DNA of 54,403 nt from positions 1-54,403 of the IMG/VR virus record IMGVR_UViG_3300031951_000213. One strand, written 5' to 3'. This DNA comes from a virus. Shown one piece after another: positions 23,337 to 30,680 of the stretch. Positions within the stretch are counted from its first letter, which is position 1; every line of letters begins with the position of its first letter. The translations under genes were made by a program, and so were the position numbers. Below the pieces are notes generated by a model. That model was not told where the DNA came from. It ran no database searches and saw nothing but the letters and a program-made list of their open reading frames with translations.

Positions 23337-23688
23337 ACTAATCGCGGCCCTTCTCAAAAATGAGAGTTTCGCCGATTTCTACAACCATTTGTCGCATTAC
23401 GACAAGCCAATGTTTGAGAACGACTTGAACAACGCCATCTATACAACATTTTTGGCCGCAAAAGACAAATACAAACAACGCTGGCCCACGAAAGGAGACA
23501 AACTCATTTGCAAGAAAAACGACCTTCAACACTGGTTCAAGAGCGTAAAAGAAAATTGCGCGAAATTAAAAATCGGCGAAACTTATACCGTGAAAGGTCG
23601 TAATGTCGCTAGTTCATGGTGCGAGATTTTGTTGGAGGAAATGGAAGGAAGTTTCTGTCTTTCGGCTTTTGATTGGAAAGTTTCTTAG
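23323..23688 (+). CDS. Hypothetical phage protein, 121 aa
   Basis: Starts MNESELIAALLKNESFADFY. The C-terminal half (KIGETYTVKGRNVASSWCEI then LLEEMEGSFCLSAFDW) resembles a small SH3-like phage module with a GxxYTVxxxxVxSSW pattern. Function unknown. ATG 23323 was preferred because it overlaps the upstream stop by 14 bases rather than 38. Confidence 0.62.
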   Translation: MNESELIAALLKNESFADFYNHLSHYDKPMFENDLNNAIYTTFLAAKDKYKQRWPTKGDKLICKKNDLQHWFKSVKENCAKLKIGETYTVKGRNVASSWCEILLEEMEGSFCLSAFDWKVS

Positions 23689-23697
23689 GGTTGCATC

Positions 23698-23705
23698 GTT
23701 AGTAT
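23698..23705 (+). promoter_or_regulatory. GTTAGTAT box, 5 bases before the dNMP kinase start
   Basis: GTTAGTAT, then AAACG, then ATG 23711. No -35 box visible. This promoter would also serve the sigma-like gene. Confidence 0.6.
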
Positions 23706-23710
23706 AAACG

Positions 23711-24310
23711 ATGGTTAATCATACAGTCCTCATTTCCTCTGTGGCAAGAGGGGGAAAAGACACTCTAACAAAGTCTTTCATCCAACTTTTCACCCAAAAC
23801 GGCATCAATGCCAAACGATTCGCTTTCGCTGACGCCTTAAAAAGAGAGGTGAATCCATTGACACTCTTGAATCTTGGAATCAACGCCTTTACAGAAGATT
23901 CATATGAAAAGCAGTTAATACGCCCACTACTTTTAGCTTGGGGTAAAATTGGCCGCAATCTAGACGAAAACTATTGGGTCAAAAAAGTTTCGGCGGAAAT
24001 AAAAAATTCCGAGCCGTGCTTGGCAATCGTTAGTGACTGCCGCTATCCAAACGAGGCAAATTACTTTGCTGATAAAACACTCATCCACCTAACCCGTTAC
24101 GATGATAACGGCGATGAATTTCCTCCCGTTGGCGAAGACGAAGCCCTCTGGATTCCCGAGTTAAAAGAAATGGCCGACTTTAAAATTTCTTGGAATAATT
24201 ATCACGATAACTTGGAATCTTGTTATTATAAGAGCGAGCAATTTTTCAACCAAATTTTCGCCGACAAAATTCCCCAATGGCAAAACGATTTTCCACTGCC
24301 CAAGATTTAG
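23711..24310 (+). CDS. Deoxynucleoside monophosphate kinase-like protein
   Basis: 199 residues. A P-loop-like SSVARGGKDTLTKSF near residue 10, FAFADALKREV, RPLLLAWGKIGRNLDENYWV and VSDCRYPNEANYF match the phage dNMP kinase fold (T4 gp1 / T5 type), which makes dNDPs from dNMPs. The P-loop lacks the usual first Gly (SSVARGGKDT). It fits the surrounding nucleotide-metabolism genes. The end overlaps the sigma-like gene by 34 bases. Confidence 0.78.
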   Translation: MVNHTVLISSVARGGKDTLTKSFIQLFTQNGINAKRFAFADALKREVNPLTLLNLGINAFTEDSYEKQLIRPLLLAWGKIGRNLDENYWVKKVSAEIKNSEPCLAIVSDCRYPNEANYFADKTLIHLTRYDDNGDEFPPVGEDEALWIPELKEMADFKISWNNYHDNLESCYYKSEQFFNQIFADKIPQWQNDFPLPKI

Positions 24311-24846
24311 AACTCATTAAGAAGGTCCAAGAGACTGGCGATAATGAGGCGATGAACCGCTTGATCCAAAATCATTCAGGCGTATATGAAAGCGTCTTAA
24401 AGGAAAGTTTGACTAGCGATTACGAGGTATTTAAAAATGAGCTACATGAGGACAAAAACTACCACCTCTATCGACTTGCTATGAATTACGACCCTAACCG
24501 CAACATGAAATACCCAACGTGGGTCGGCCAAAATGTCAAATGGATGTGCATGAACATTGTGAACCGCTCGCGTCCGTGGGAAAGTTTGGAAGAGGGTTCG
24601 TTCGACTGTTCATACGAACAAGAGGTGGAAAACATTGAACAACTTGCCTTGGATGAATTATCAAATCTAGCCAAAACCTACCCTGACGAGCGAGTTTTGG
24701 CTATTATTGAGGGCCGATACTTTCAAACCAAGCCTAAGCCGTGGAAAAAACTTTCCGCCGAATTAAAAACTTCACAATTGCTCTTGACAAACCTGCACGA
24801 CAAGTTTATACTTTGGGCGAAACCAAAGATGAAGAAATATGTCTGA
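24277..24846 (+). CDS. Sigma-70-like phage RNA polymerase sigma factor
   Basis: 189 residues. Residues 10-40 (DLELIKKVQETGDNEAMNRL then IQNHSGVYESVL) resemble sigma region 1.2/2.1; AMNYDPNRNMKYPTWVGQNV with KWMCMNIVNR resembles regions 2.2-2.4, the part that contacts core polymerase and the -10 element. A C-terminal helical segment (LSNLAKTYPDERVLAIIEGR, then WKKLSAELKTSQLLLTNLHDK) could be a region 4-like helix-turn-helix. In T4, a short sigma-like factor (gp55) directs late transcription. A candidate reader of the -35-less boxes in this window; DNA specificity is inference. Confidence 0.72.
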   Translation: MAKRFSTAQDLELIKKVQETGDNEAMNRLIQNHSGVYESVLKESLTSDYEVFKNELHEDKNYHLYRLAMNYDPNRNMKYPTWVGQNVKWMCMNIVNRSRPWESLEEGSFDCSYEQEVENIEQLALDELSNLAKTYPDERVLAIIEGRYFQTKPKPWKKLSAELKTSQLLLTNLHDKFILWAKPKMKKYV

Positions 24847-25060
24847 TAATTTTAAAGAATTCCTCAAATTTATAGCATTGTGGTATATTTTGCCAGCACT
24901 TCTACTTTGGGCCGAAGTATATTTCTTCTTTCATCCAGAGGCTACTAAAGATAAAATGTTTTCAACATTTTTGATTATGACGCCACTCGTAAATGTAGGC
25001 GTTTTAATCCTAATGTCTTTTGCGGTTCTTGCGAAATTTGTTTCTGGTTTTATTTTCTAA
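24839..25060 (+). CDS. Small membrane protein with two predicted spans, 73 aa
   Basis: Two hydrophobic segments: residues about 9-31 (LKFIALWYILPALLLWAEVY) and about 43-70 (TFLIMTPLVNVGVLILMSFA). Topology resembles a short holin or other inner-membrane effector, but no lysis gene is next to it. Overlaps the sigma-like gene end by eight bases. Confidence 0.62.
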   Translation: MSDNFKEFLKFIALWYILPALLLWAEVYFFFHPEATKDKMFSTFLIMTPLVNVGVLILMSFAVLAKFVSGFIF

Positions 25061-25062
25061 TT

Positions 25063-25269
25063 ATGTCTGAACCCGCATTCCAGCTAGAAGATTTCTTTAC
25101 ATTCAAACAGAATTTTGTTTCGCAATTTCTAGCTTCTTATGCCGTTAAAGAAACGTCTAACTTTAAATCACCAACAGCAGAAATAGTCGCAGATTTTCCA
25201 ATCAAATTGGCCGAAAGAATGGCAAACAAAGCGTGGCAGCAATACTGCGAAACACACAAGTTAATTTAA
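25063..25269 (+). CDS. Hypothetical protein, 68 aa
   Basis: Unrecognised protein (MSEPAFQLEDFFTFKQNFVS, then IKLAERMANKAWQQYCETH). Helical and soluble. Sits two bases after the membrane protein and 28 bases before ssb. Confidence 0.62.
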   Translation: MSEPAFQLEDFFTFKQNFVSQFLASYAVKETSNFKSPTAEIVADFPIKLAERMANKAWQQYCETHKLI

Positions 25270-25297
25270 CCCAAACCCCAAATAGAAAAACAAACAC

Positions 25298-25681
25298 ATG
25301 CCAACAAGCATCTCAGTAATCGGAAACGCGGGCGCTGACCCCGAAATTCGTAAGACAAACAACGGTCTTGAAATCGTTGAACTCCGCGTTGCCTCTCAAG
25401 ACGGCAAAGACAAGACAAGTTGGTGGACTTGTAAGTTCCTTGGAAACAAGGCTGGCGAAACAGTTGCCAAACATGTCAAAAAAGGTTCTAGCGTAATGGT
25501 CGTTGGCCGAACCGAAACAGAAGAGTGGGAAAAGGATGGCAAAAAGAACAGCAAAGTGGTGGTCCTTGCCTCTGATTTTTCTTTCATCGGCGGAACTAAG
25601 TCTGGCGGCGAAAAGTCGGCGGATAAGCCAAAATCTGCTCCTAAGCAGGAAGACAATGAGAGTTCGGATATTCCGTTCTAG
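25298..25681 (+). CDS. ssb: Single-stranded DNA-binding protein
   Basis: 127-residue bacterial-type SSB. OB fold: MPTSISVIGNAGADPEIRKT, DGKDKTSWWTCKFLGNKAGE, VKKGSSVMVVGRTETEEW, and LASDFSFIGG; then a disordered linker rich in Lys/Ser/Pro/Gly and the acidic tip DNESSDIPF, which recruits replication partners. Shorter than E. coli SSB (178) through a reduced linker. Start context AAACACATG has no Shine-Dalgarno sequence. A terminator follows. Confidence 0.95.
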   Translation: MPTSISVIGNAGADPEIRKTNNGLEIVELRVASQDGKDKTSWWTCKFLGNKAGETVAKHVKKGSSVMVVGRTETEEWEKDGKKNSKVVVLASDFSFIGGTKSGGEKSADKPKSAPKQEDNESSDIPF

Positions 25682-25748
25682 TACAATCTCCTAAACAGAG
25701 TGGTTGTAAGAGTTCAAGTAGCTGTTAACTATTTGGATGGACCGCCAA

Positions 25749-25778
25749 ACCCGTTAGCTTGCATAAGCGGGTCTTTTT
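25749..25778 (+). terminator. Rho-independent terminator after ssb
   Basis: ACCC/GGGT and GCTT/AAGC stems around a GCAT loop, with a 4-base bulge (GTTA) on the left side, followed by CTTTTTC. Ends the transcript of the MazG-to-ssb operon. Confidence 0.72.
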
Positions 25779-25781
25779 CTC

Positions 25782-25788
25782 ATGTAAC
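25782..25788 (+). promoter_or_regulatory. ATGTAAC box, 7 bases before the start codon
   Basis: TGTAAC (25783-25788) then TTAAACC and ATG 25796: the same 7-base spacing as at 15563, 28388 and 32388. It lies directly behind the terminator T-run. Confidence 0.5.
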
Positions 25789-25795
25789 TTAAACC

Positions 25796-26077
25796 ATGAA
25801 AACCCTCCTATTCCTTCTTCTCTTTTCGGCCCAACTTTTTGCGGCGGATAAAATCACCGTAACGCCAACGCCGCAATATCTTGGCGGCGGATCAAAAATC
25901 ATCGTGAAAGATTCGGCGGGAAAAACTACGGCAACAGGAAAGACCGTTCAGCGTCCAAGCTATCTCGGCGGCGGGTCGGTTACAACAATCACGCCAACCA
26001 GCGGCCCAAAACAGGTTCTCGTGGAGAACAAAAAGCCTCAATATCTTGGCAGAGGAACAGAAATTAAAAAGAAGTAA
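25796..26077 (+). CDS. Secreted protein with three P-x-YLGGGS repeats, 93 aa
   Basis: Clear signal peptide MKTLLFLLLFSAQLFA followed by ADKIT (cleavage likely after AQLFA). The mature part has three copies of a short unit: PQYLGGGSKI, PSYLGGGSVT and PQYLGRGTEI, spaced about 25 residues, joined by Thr/Lys-rich linkers. Exported to the periplasm or cell surface. Function unknown; the regular repeats suggest binding of a repeating ligand or self-assembly. No lipobox Cys. Confidence 0.78.
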   Translation: MKTLLFLLLFSAQLFAADKITVTPTPQYLGGGSKIIVKDSAGKTTATGKTVQRPSYLGGGSVTTITPTSGPKQVLVENKKPQYLGRGTEIKKK

Positions 26078-26078
26078 T

Positions 26079-26267
26079 ATGATTTTAACTTGCAAAACTT
26101 GTGAAGAAAAAATGGTAGGTCACATTGGAGACGAAATCTGTTCAGATTGTGCGTTTCCAGCGTTGAAACAGGCTAGAATTTCAGCCTCTCGCGCTGTCGA
26201 AGAGTTTTATAAAGAAAGAACAGGTAAGCAAAAAACATGCGGAGAAATTCTTAGGAGAGAAGAATAA
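26079..26267 (+). CDS. Small zinc-ribbon-like protein, 62 aa
   Basis: MILTCKTCEEKMVGHIGDEI followed by CSDCAF: two Cys-x2-Cys pairs 15 residues apart form a likely zinc ribbon. The rest is a charged helix. Function unknown. I chose ATG 26079, two bases after the previous stop. Confidence 0.68.
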   Translation: MILTCKTCEEKMVGHIGDEICSDCAFPALKQARISASRAVEEFYKERTGKQKTCGEILRREE

Positions 26268-26279
26268 TTTTCGGCCCAA

Positions 26280-26291
26280 AACTCTAGAGTT
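26280..26291. other. 12-bp perfect palindrome in a 193-base gene-free stretch
   Basis: AACTCTAGAGTT is a perfect palindrome. The stretch 26268-26460 otherwise holds no supported gene; its 3' part carries a GTTAGTAT box. A protein-binding site is possible. Confidence 0.35.
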
Positions 26292-26410
26292 GACTTGATC
26301 CCCAACAACGGAGCGGCGGAAAGAAGAAATCAAACATTGGCTAATAAAATGAAAGCAAATAGTTTTACTTGGCGACACGGGGAATGGGCCTCCTGTTGTT
26401 TGATTTTGTT

Positions 26411-26418
26411 GTTAGTAT
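26411..26418 (+). promoter_or_regulatory. GTTAGTAT box upstream of the glycosyltransferase at 26461
   Basis: GTTAGTAT preceded by TT, as at 28812. Unlike the others it is followed three bases later by a mini reading frame ATG CTT GCG TAG; the real gene starts at 26461, so a 35-40-base leader is expected. Confidence 0.5.
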
Positions 26419-26460
26419 AAGATGCTTGCGTAGCTAACAGCTTGGCCCTACAATTTTGAT

Positions 26461-27528
26461 ATGAAACTAATCTTTGAAGCACCAATCAATTCTTTGAGTC
26501 TAGGCGTTGTTAGTCTAAACCTTCTCCGAGAATTCTACCGTAGAAAATTTGATATTGGATTATTTCCAATCGGCAAAACAGACTTGTCGGCCTTTAAACT
26601 TGAAAAAGAATTCGTTGATTGGCTTCAAAAATCCATTAACCAAAGGTGGAGCCTTCTTGATAAAGACGCTATTTGCATCAAAAACTGGCACTTGAATGAC
26701 TCAGACAGGGTTCGGACGAATAATCAATTTTTGTTGACCTACCATGAAACCTCAGCCGCAACTTTGGTAGAAGCTAGGATTGCTAAACTACAAAAGAAAA
26801 CCTTATTCTGCGGCCCATATTCAGAAGGCGTTTTTCGTGCGGCTGGTTGCAACAACGTTGGATCATTTAATCTTGGATTTTCGCCCGAATATTATGTTAC
26901 TGGTAAAAAGTATCTAGATTGCGTTCATTGGGGGCTTTGTCAGAAATTCGAGCATCGAAAATTGACGGCCAAAATTATCTCTTTATGGGTTAAGAAGTAT
27001 GGTAACAACAGAAATCATTCTTTAACTCTACTTGTAAACAACCCGTTCTTTTCGGCAGAAGATAACCAGCGATTAATTCATCAAGCATTGGGCGGAAGAT
27101 TTTTTAACGTGAACGTCCTGCCAAGACTTTCCACTCAAGCTGAGTTAAATGATTACCATAACTCGATTGACGTAGATTTGGGCGGAATCTCGCCGAGTGA
27201 GAGTTGGAATATTCCTCCATTTTTATCAACAGCTTTGGGTAAGTGGGCCGTTACAACAGAATCCGCTGGAAATCTTGGGTGGGCAAATGAGGATAATGCT
27301 ATTATGATTAAGCCGTCTGGAATGCGCCCATCACACGATGGAGTCTTTTTCCAAAACGGCGGCGAATTTAACCAAGGAGATTTTTTTGACGTTAGCGATG
27401 AAGAAATTCTAAAAGGTTTTGAACTCGCTGAAAAGAAAGCCAAAACCCCCAATCCCAACGGCCAAAACTTGCAAAAAACTCACTCATGGGGCCGAGCCGT
27501 GGATGAGATTTTGGCACAAATTTCTTGA
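26461..27528 (+). CDS. GT-B-type glycosyltransferase
   Basis: 355 residues. MKLIFEAPINSLSLGVVSLN, CGPYSEGVFRAAGCNNVGSF, NLGFSPEYYV, WGLCQKFEHRKLTAKIISLW and SLTLLVNNPF match a GT-B glycosyltransferase family found in marine and freshwater phages and some large viruses. ISPSESWNIPPFLSTALGKW is the donor-binding region. The substrate is unknown. It is outside the main glycan operon, next to an Hsp20-like gene. Confidence 0.78.
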   Translation: MKLIFEAPINSLSLGVVSLNLLREFYRRKFDIGLFPIGKTDLSAFKLEKEFVDWLQKSINQRWSLLDKDAICIKNWHLNDSDRVRTNNQFLLTYHETSAATLVEARIAKLQKKTLFCGPYSEGVFRAAGCNNVGSFNLGFSPEYYVTGKKYLDCVHWGLCQKFEHRKLTAKIISLWVKKYGNNRNHSLTLLVNNPFFSAEDNQRLIHQALGGRFFNVNVLPRLSTQAELNDYHNSIDVDLGGISPSESWNIPPFLSTALGKWAVTTESAGNLGWANEDNAIMIKPSGMRPSHDGVFFQNGGEFNQGDFFDVSDEEILKGFELAEKKAKTPNPNGQNLQKTHSWGRAVDEILAQIS

Positions 27529-27552
27529 CAAGTTTTAATCTTAGCTTAAATT
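27525..27552 (+). promoter_or_regulatory. TTGACA-16-TAAATT promoter, 5 bases from the start codon
   Basis: TTGACA at 27525-27530, a 16-base spacer, TAAATT at 27547-27552, then AACAC and ATG 27558. Overlaps the end of the upstream gene. Predicts a leaderless hsp20-like mRNA. Confidence 0.72.
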
Positions 27553-27557
27553 AACAC

Positions 27558-28043
27558 ATGATCACAAACGACCTACTTTTCCGAGAACAGCCTCAGTGTT
27601 GCTATATTGAATTCCCAACTTGGCCACCAGAAACATCACCGTATTATTCTCCGCGAAAACCTAAAACGTGGGGAAAAGATGAATTTTACATTCCAGCCGT
27701 TCCGCCGTATCGCCCATACGAAAACGACAAGCCCCTGAATAGAACAATCGCCGATTGGCTTAAGCCCCCCACCAAGGAATACTTCTCCGAAACCAAAGAC
27801 GGCCTAAAGTTCCGCCTTGAATTGGCTGGCTTTGGCAAGGAGCATGTTTCTGTCTCTATTGAAGATGGAAAGAGTCTTAAAGTTTCCGCCAAAAACAATA
27901 TGCTGTCCTACAACAATAGTTTCTCTATTCCCAATGCCGAAAATTACAACCTTTCAAACCCAACGGCCCAAATGAATAACGGCCTATTGGAAATCTTTTT
28001 TGCGGCGAAAAAAGAAGAAGTTCGGGCGATTAAAATCTTGTAA
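27558..28043 (+). CDS. Hsp20/alpha-crystallin-like small chaperone
   Basis: 161 residues. The N-terminal 70 residues are Pro/Tyr-rich and probably disordered. From about residue 78 an alpha-crystallin core is visible: GLKFRLELAGFGKEHVSVSI, EDGKSLKVSAKN, FSIPNAENYNLSNPTAQMNN and GLLEIFF (the NGxLxxxxP-like strand, without the Pro). Hsp20-like genes occur in many T4-like cyanophages and may act as scaffold chaperones for virion assembly; here that is inference. Confidence 0.78.
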   Translation: MITNDLLFREQPQCCYIEFPTWPPETSPYYSPRKPKTWGKDEFYIPAVPPYRPYENDKPLNRTIADWLKPPTKEYFSETKDGLKFRLELAGFGKEHVSVSIEDGKSLKVSAKNNMLSYNNSFSIPNAENYNLSNPTAQMNNGLLEIFFAAKKEEVRAIKIL

Positions 28044-28044
28044 C

Positions 28045-28272
28045 ATGTCCCTAGCAACTCTAACATTTGACCTACCCGAAGAAGATAGAGAATTTTCTGA
28101 TGCCTCCAACGGCTGGAAATGGCGCATGATTGTCGGCGAAATCCTAGACAACATTCGCCAAGATGTTAAATACTCTCAAGAAACAACAGAAGAGCAGAAA
28201 AGAGTGCTCGAAAACATGAGAACCTATATTTTCGGGCGAATGAGTGAAGAAGGGTTGTTACTAGATGAGTAA
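28045..28272 (+). CDS. Small phage protein, 75 aa
   Basis: MSLATLTFDLPEEDREFSDA, then WKWRMIVGEILDNIRQDVKY. Matches a type of short phage protein with a TFxLPEE start and a D-x-LR-x-KY helix; function unknown. Start ATG 28045 is one base after the Hsp20 stop. Confidence 0.7.
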   Translation: MSLATLTFDLPEEDREFSDASNGWKWRMIVGEILDNIRQDVKYSQETTEEQKRVLENMRTYIFGRMSEEGLLLDE

Positions 28273-28372
28273 GAAAAAACCAAAACCTGTCCCAAAACCA
28301 ACAACCGCCCGAAAACCTTGGGAGTTGATTGATTGGCTAAAAGAAAAAGGCTGGAAACATCCAGAGGACTAA
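28265..28372 (+). CDS. Very small basic protein, 35 aa
   Basis: MSKKKPKPVPKPTTARKPWE followed by LIDWLKEKGWKHPED. Overlaps the previous gene by eight bases and ends just before the GTGTAAT box. Codon use is normal for the window. Function unknown. Confidence 0.5.
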   Translation: MSKKKPKPVPKPTTARKPWELIDWLKEKGWKHPED

Positions 28373-28373
28373 A

Positions 28374-28380
28374 GTGTAAT
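28374..28380 (+). promoter_or_regulatory. GTGTAAT box, 7 bases before the start codon
   Basis: GTGTAAT, TCCAAGA, ATG 28388. Closely matches the box before 15563 on the other strand, and the similarity continues into the coding sequence. Confidence 0.55.
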
Positions 28381-28387
28381 TCCAAGA

Positions 28388-28816
28388 ATGGAACTAGACT
28401 TTTCCGCCCAAATCCGCGCCGCAAACGAAAACAAAACGTTAAACAAGCCTTTTCGCACGCCAAATGGGCCGAAAAAGTTTTCTGTTTACGTTAAGAATGA
28501 TAAAGGTAATGTGGTGAAGGTTAATTTCGGTGATAAAAACCTTAGCATTAAAAGCGACGACCCAGAAAGGCTAAAATCATTTCGCGCCCGATTTAAATGC
28601 GACACAAATCCTGGCCCAAAATGGAAGAGTCGCTGGTGGTCGTGCTTCATGTGGCGCAAGAATAAAACGGTTACTCAAACGCTTAAAGCCTCTGTTGAGG
28701 ACATTGTTGAAGAATGGGACGGCGAAACCTTTTGGGAAGAAGCTGACCTTCTAAAAGCTAACCCGCTTCTCGCTGGCGTTGAGGAAATAACAGAAGAAGG
28801 CGAAGAGAGTTGTTAG
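28388..28816 (+). CDS. DFSAQI-tagged protein with conserved basic/Trp domain (DUF5872-like)
   Basis: 142 residues. The N-terminal peptide MELDFSAQIRAAN is shared with the otherwise unrelated protein at 15054. From residue 30: KKFSVYVKNDKGNVVKVNFG, SDDPERLKSFRARFKCDTNP and WKSRWWSCFMWRK, a conserved phage domain with Cys and Trp that I recall as DUF5872-like. The C-terminus is acidic. In some phages this domain is fused to prohead or capsid-processing proteins, so a virion or head-maturation role is possible but unproven. Confidence 0.75.
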   Translation: MELDFSAQIRAANENKTLNKPFRTPNGPKKFSVYVKNDKGNVVKVNFGDKNLSIKSDDPERLKSFRARFKCDTNPGPKWKSRWWSCFMWRKNKTVTQTLKASVEDIVEEWDGETFWEEADLLKANPLLAGVEEITEEGEESC

Positions 28817-28819
28817 TAT
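28812..28819 (+). promoter_or_regulatory. GTTAGTAT box, 5 bases before GTG 28825
   Basis: GTTAGTAT, AATTC, GTG. It overlaps the stop codon of the previous gene. No -35 box. Confidence 0.58.
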
Positions 28820-28824
28820 AATTC

Positions 28825-29217
28825 GTGCCACTTTACGAATTTTTTAACGAAACTACAGGAGAATCAGTTGATGTGTTTTTTCACATGACTGACGAGAAGG
28901 TTTACAATGGCGAAGACGGAACAGAAATCGGCCAATGGCGGCGCGTTTATCATGCTCCTCTCGCAGCTATAGATACAAAACTAGACCCCCGAGACAAAAA
29001 CGCCTTCGTCCGCCGAACAGAAAAATACACTAAATTAGGAGAAATGCAGGACATTTCCCGCGAAATGTCTGAAAAGCGTGCCGCTAAAGATGGGAAAGAC
29101 CCTGTTCGTGAAAAATGGCTGGACAATTATGAAAAATCTCGCAACGGCAAAAAACACTTCGAGCGAATTCCCAAAGTTGTCGAAACGCCGCACATTAAAA
29201 TTGACATGAGCAACTAA
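28825..29217 (+). CDS. FmdB-like phage protein without the zinc cysteines
   Basis: 130 residues. MPLYEFFNETTGESVDVFFH resembles the first strands of FmdB-type zinc ribbons (PxYEFxCxxCG) but the Cys pairs are gone. The rest is highly charged and helical (DISREMSEKRAAKDGKDPVR). Such degenerate FmdB-like proteins are frequent in phages; function unknown. The start is GTG 28825 behind a GTTAGTAT box. The end overlaps the tail-to-tail esterase gene by four bases. Confidence 0.7.
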   Translation: MPLYEFFNETTGESVDVFFHMTDEKVYNGEDGTEIGQWRRVYHAPLAAIDTKLDPRDKNAFVRRTEKYTKLGEMQDISREMSEKRAAKDGKDPVREKWLDNYEKSRNGKKHFERIPKVVETPHIKIDMSN

Positions 29218-29870
29218 GCTGTCAACTGAGAAATGAGGTTTTCTTGAACGGTCAAATATTCTGACGCCGCGATAGAATGACCAAGAGAGGTTGGGTGAAT
29301 GCCGTCTGAAAAATAAGTTAAATTATCGTGAGCGCTTGTTCCATACAGAAGTGGACTTGTAGCTGGAACAACAGCAGCCACGCCATCGCTTTCTCCCCAC
29401 GTTGCGAAAATGGCATTTTGGGGTTGAACGTAAATTAGGTCATATGACCCACCAATTTTTAAGCTCCAAATAGGACAAATAATAACTTTCCATCCAGCGG
29501 CCTGCCTTGCAAGGCAGTAGCTTCTAACTCTTGCGGCAGCAACAGCAGGATCACCGCTTGTTAAATTTGTGCCAATTCTAACCGCTAGAATATTATGCCT
29601 CTTGGGTCTTCCTCTTTTCGTGGAGTAATCTCGATTAATAAAAGCGTCTAATTCGGCGGCTTGAGATTCTAGATTAGAAATCCTCCATCCACTAAATGCC
29701 ATATTCATTAATATTCTATTTTGAGAAGGGAAATATCTTAAATTTTTTCTTGGGCCAGATGAGCCTCCAGTAATAGAAGATATTGGAACCCCATTAGCCT
29801 GATAAAACCAGCTTATTGCGGCATAGGTCGTAGAATCTCCAACGGAGCAAATAAATACGGTGTCGCTCAT
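29214..29870 (-). CDS. SGNH/GDSL-type hydrolase, probable tail-spike esterase
   Basis: 218 residues. Block I with the nucleophile Ser is FICSVGDSTTYAA; block V with Asp and His is FSDGIHPTSLGHSIAA. GDSL-type hydrolases on phage tails deacetylate surface polysaccharides. Two tail-fibre-like genes lie directly upstream, so it is probably a modular part of the receptor-binding apparatus. ATG 29870 overlaps the previous stop; an in-frame start at 29912 would reach further into that gene. Confidence 0.8.
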   Translation of the reverse strand: MSDTVFICSVGDSTTYAAISWFYQANGVPISSITGGSSGPRKNLRYFPSQNRILMNMAFSGWRISNLESQAAELDAFINRDYSTKRGRPKRHNILAVRIGTNLTSGDPAVAAARVRSYCLARQAAGWKVIICPIWSLKIGGSYDLIYVQPQNAIFATWGESDGVAAVVPATSPLLYGTSAHDNLTYFSDGIHPTSLGHSIAASEYLTVQENLISQLTA

Positions 29871-30679
29871 TATGGGATTCCTCCTGTTATTGAGGTGATT
29901 AAGTTTTCGCAAAGGGTTTGAAAAGAAGCTCTTTGAGATGAGTTCATGCTTTTACCTATAAACATAATTCTTGTTGGGTGAGCACATCTAAATCGAATTT
30001 CACCGTTTGGAACAGATGAGGATGATTGAGACGAGGATAATATTAGCGAATTATTCCTATACAGGGCACAAGCATTAGAGGCGGTTCTTTGAGCAATAAA
30101 CAATCCGTCAGAGTTAAAAGGAGACGCCGTGGACAAATCAGATGCTCCATTAATACAAAATGAGGCATTGCCATTACTCCACTTTGGATAAAGTGAAAGT
30201 TGAGCCAAAGGGGTTTGAGGGTTTGCTATTGTTGCGGCGAAAATTTGAATAGCCGCTATTGTTGTGGGACTAGAACACCAAAATCCAGCCATAGCATCAT
30301 TCAATGTGTATTTTGGTGAAATTGCGATAGCGGGATTAAACTGCGTCGAAATATGATGTCCAGAAACGCCTCCACTCCAGCCACTATTAGCACTAAAGGT
30401 TAGTCCAGAAGTTAATTCTATCTCAATAGCAGTGTATTGAGTTCCCCAAACATTAGTTAATGAAGTTCCACCATTTACAGCGCAATTAATTGATAAAAAA
30501 TCAAAATGATCCCCTAATCCAGCGTTAACCAAACCGTCAATAAAGTCGCAGTAAGCTTTTTCTCTAGCAGAGGTGGGGTATGGAACAAGTCTGCTTAAAT
30601 ATTGAAGGGACTGAGCCGAAATGTTTCTTAGCGAAGCGCCCCCAAACCCTTTAGAAATGCCTGTTTTCAAACCCAACAT
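29870..30679 (-). CDS. Tail fibre / receptor-binding protein
   Basis: 269 residues. The N-terminus MLGLKTGISKGFGG resembles MLGLGLKLG of the neighbour at 30681, perhaps a common virion-attachment peptide. The body is Ser/Thr/Asn-rich and beta-structured with LamG-like patterns (LYRNNSLILSSSQSSSSVPN) and ends MNSSQRASFQTLCENLI, similar to the NxxQRxxL-type end of many phage adhesins. Function as a receptor-binding or depolymerising unit is inferred. Confidence 0.65.
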   Translation of the reverse strand: MLGLKTGISKGFGGASLRNISAQSLQYLSRLVPYPTSAREKAYCDFIDGLVNAGLGDHFDFLSINCAVNGGTSLTNVWGTQYTAIEIELTSGLTFSANSGWSGGVSGHHISTQFNPAIAISPKYTLNDAMAGFWCSSPTTIAAIQIFAATIANPQTPLAQLSLYPKWSNGNASFCINGASDLSTASPFNSDGLFIAQRTASNACALYRNNSLILSSSQSSSSVPNGEIRFRCAHPTRIMFIGKSMNSSQRASFQTLCENLITSITGGIP

Positions 30680-30680
30680 T

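Noticed and set aside
26348-26419. 23-codon frame MKANSFTW... ending in the GTTAGTATAA box
   Set aside because: Too short to support, no promoter or start context; its stop codon is simply part of the box.
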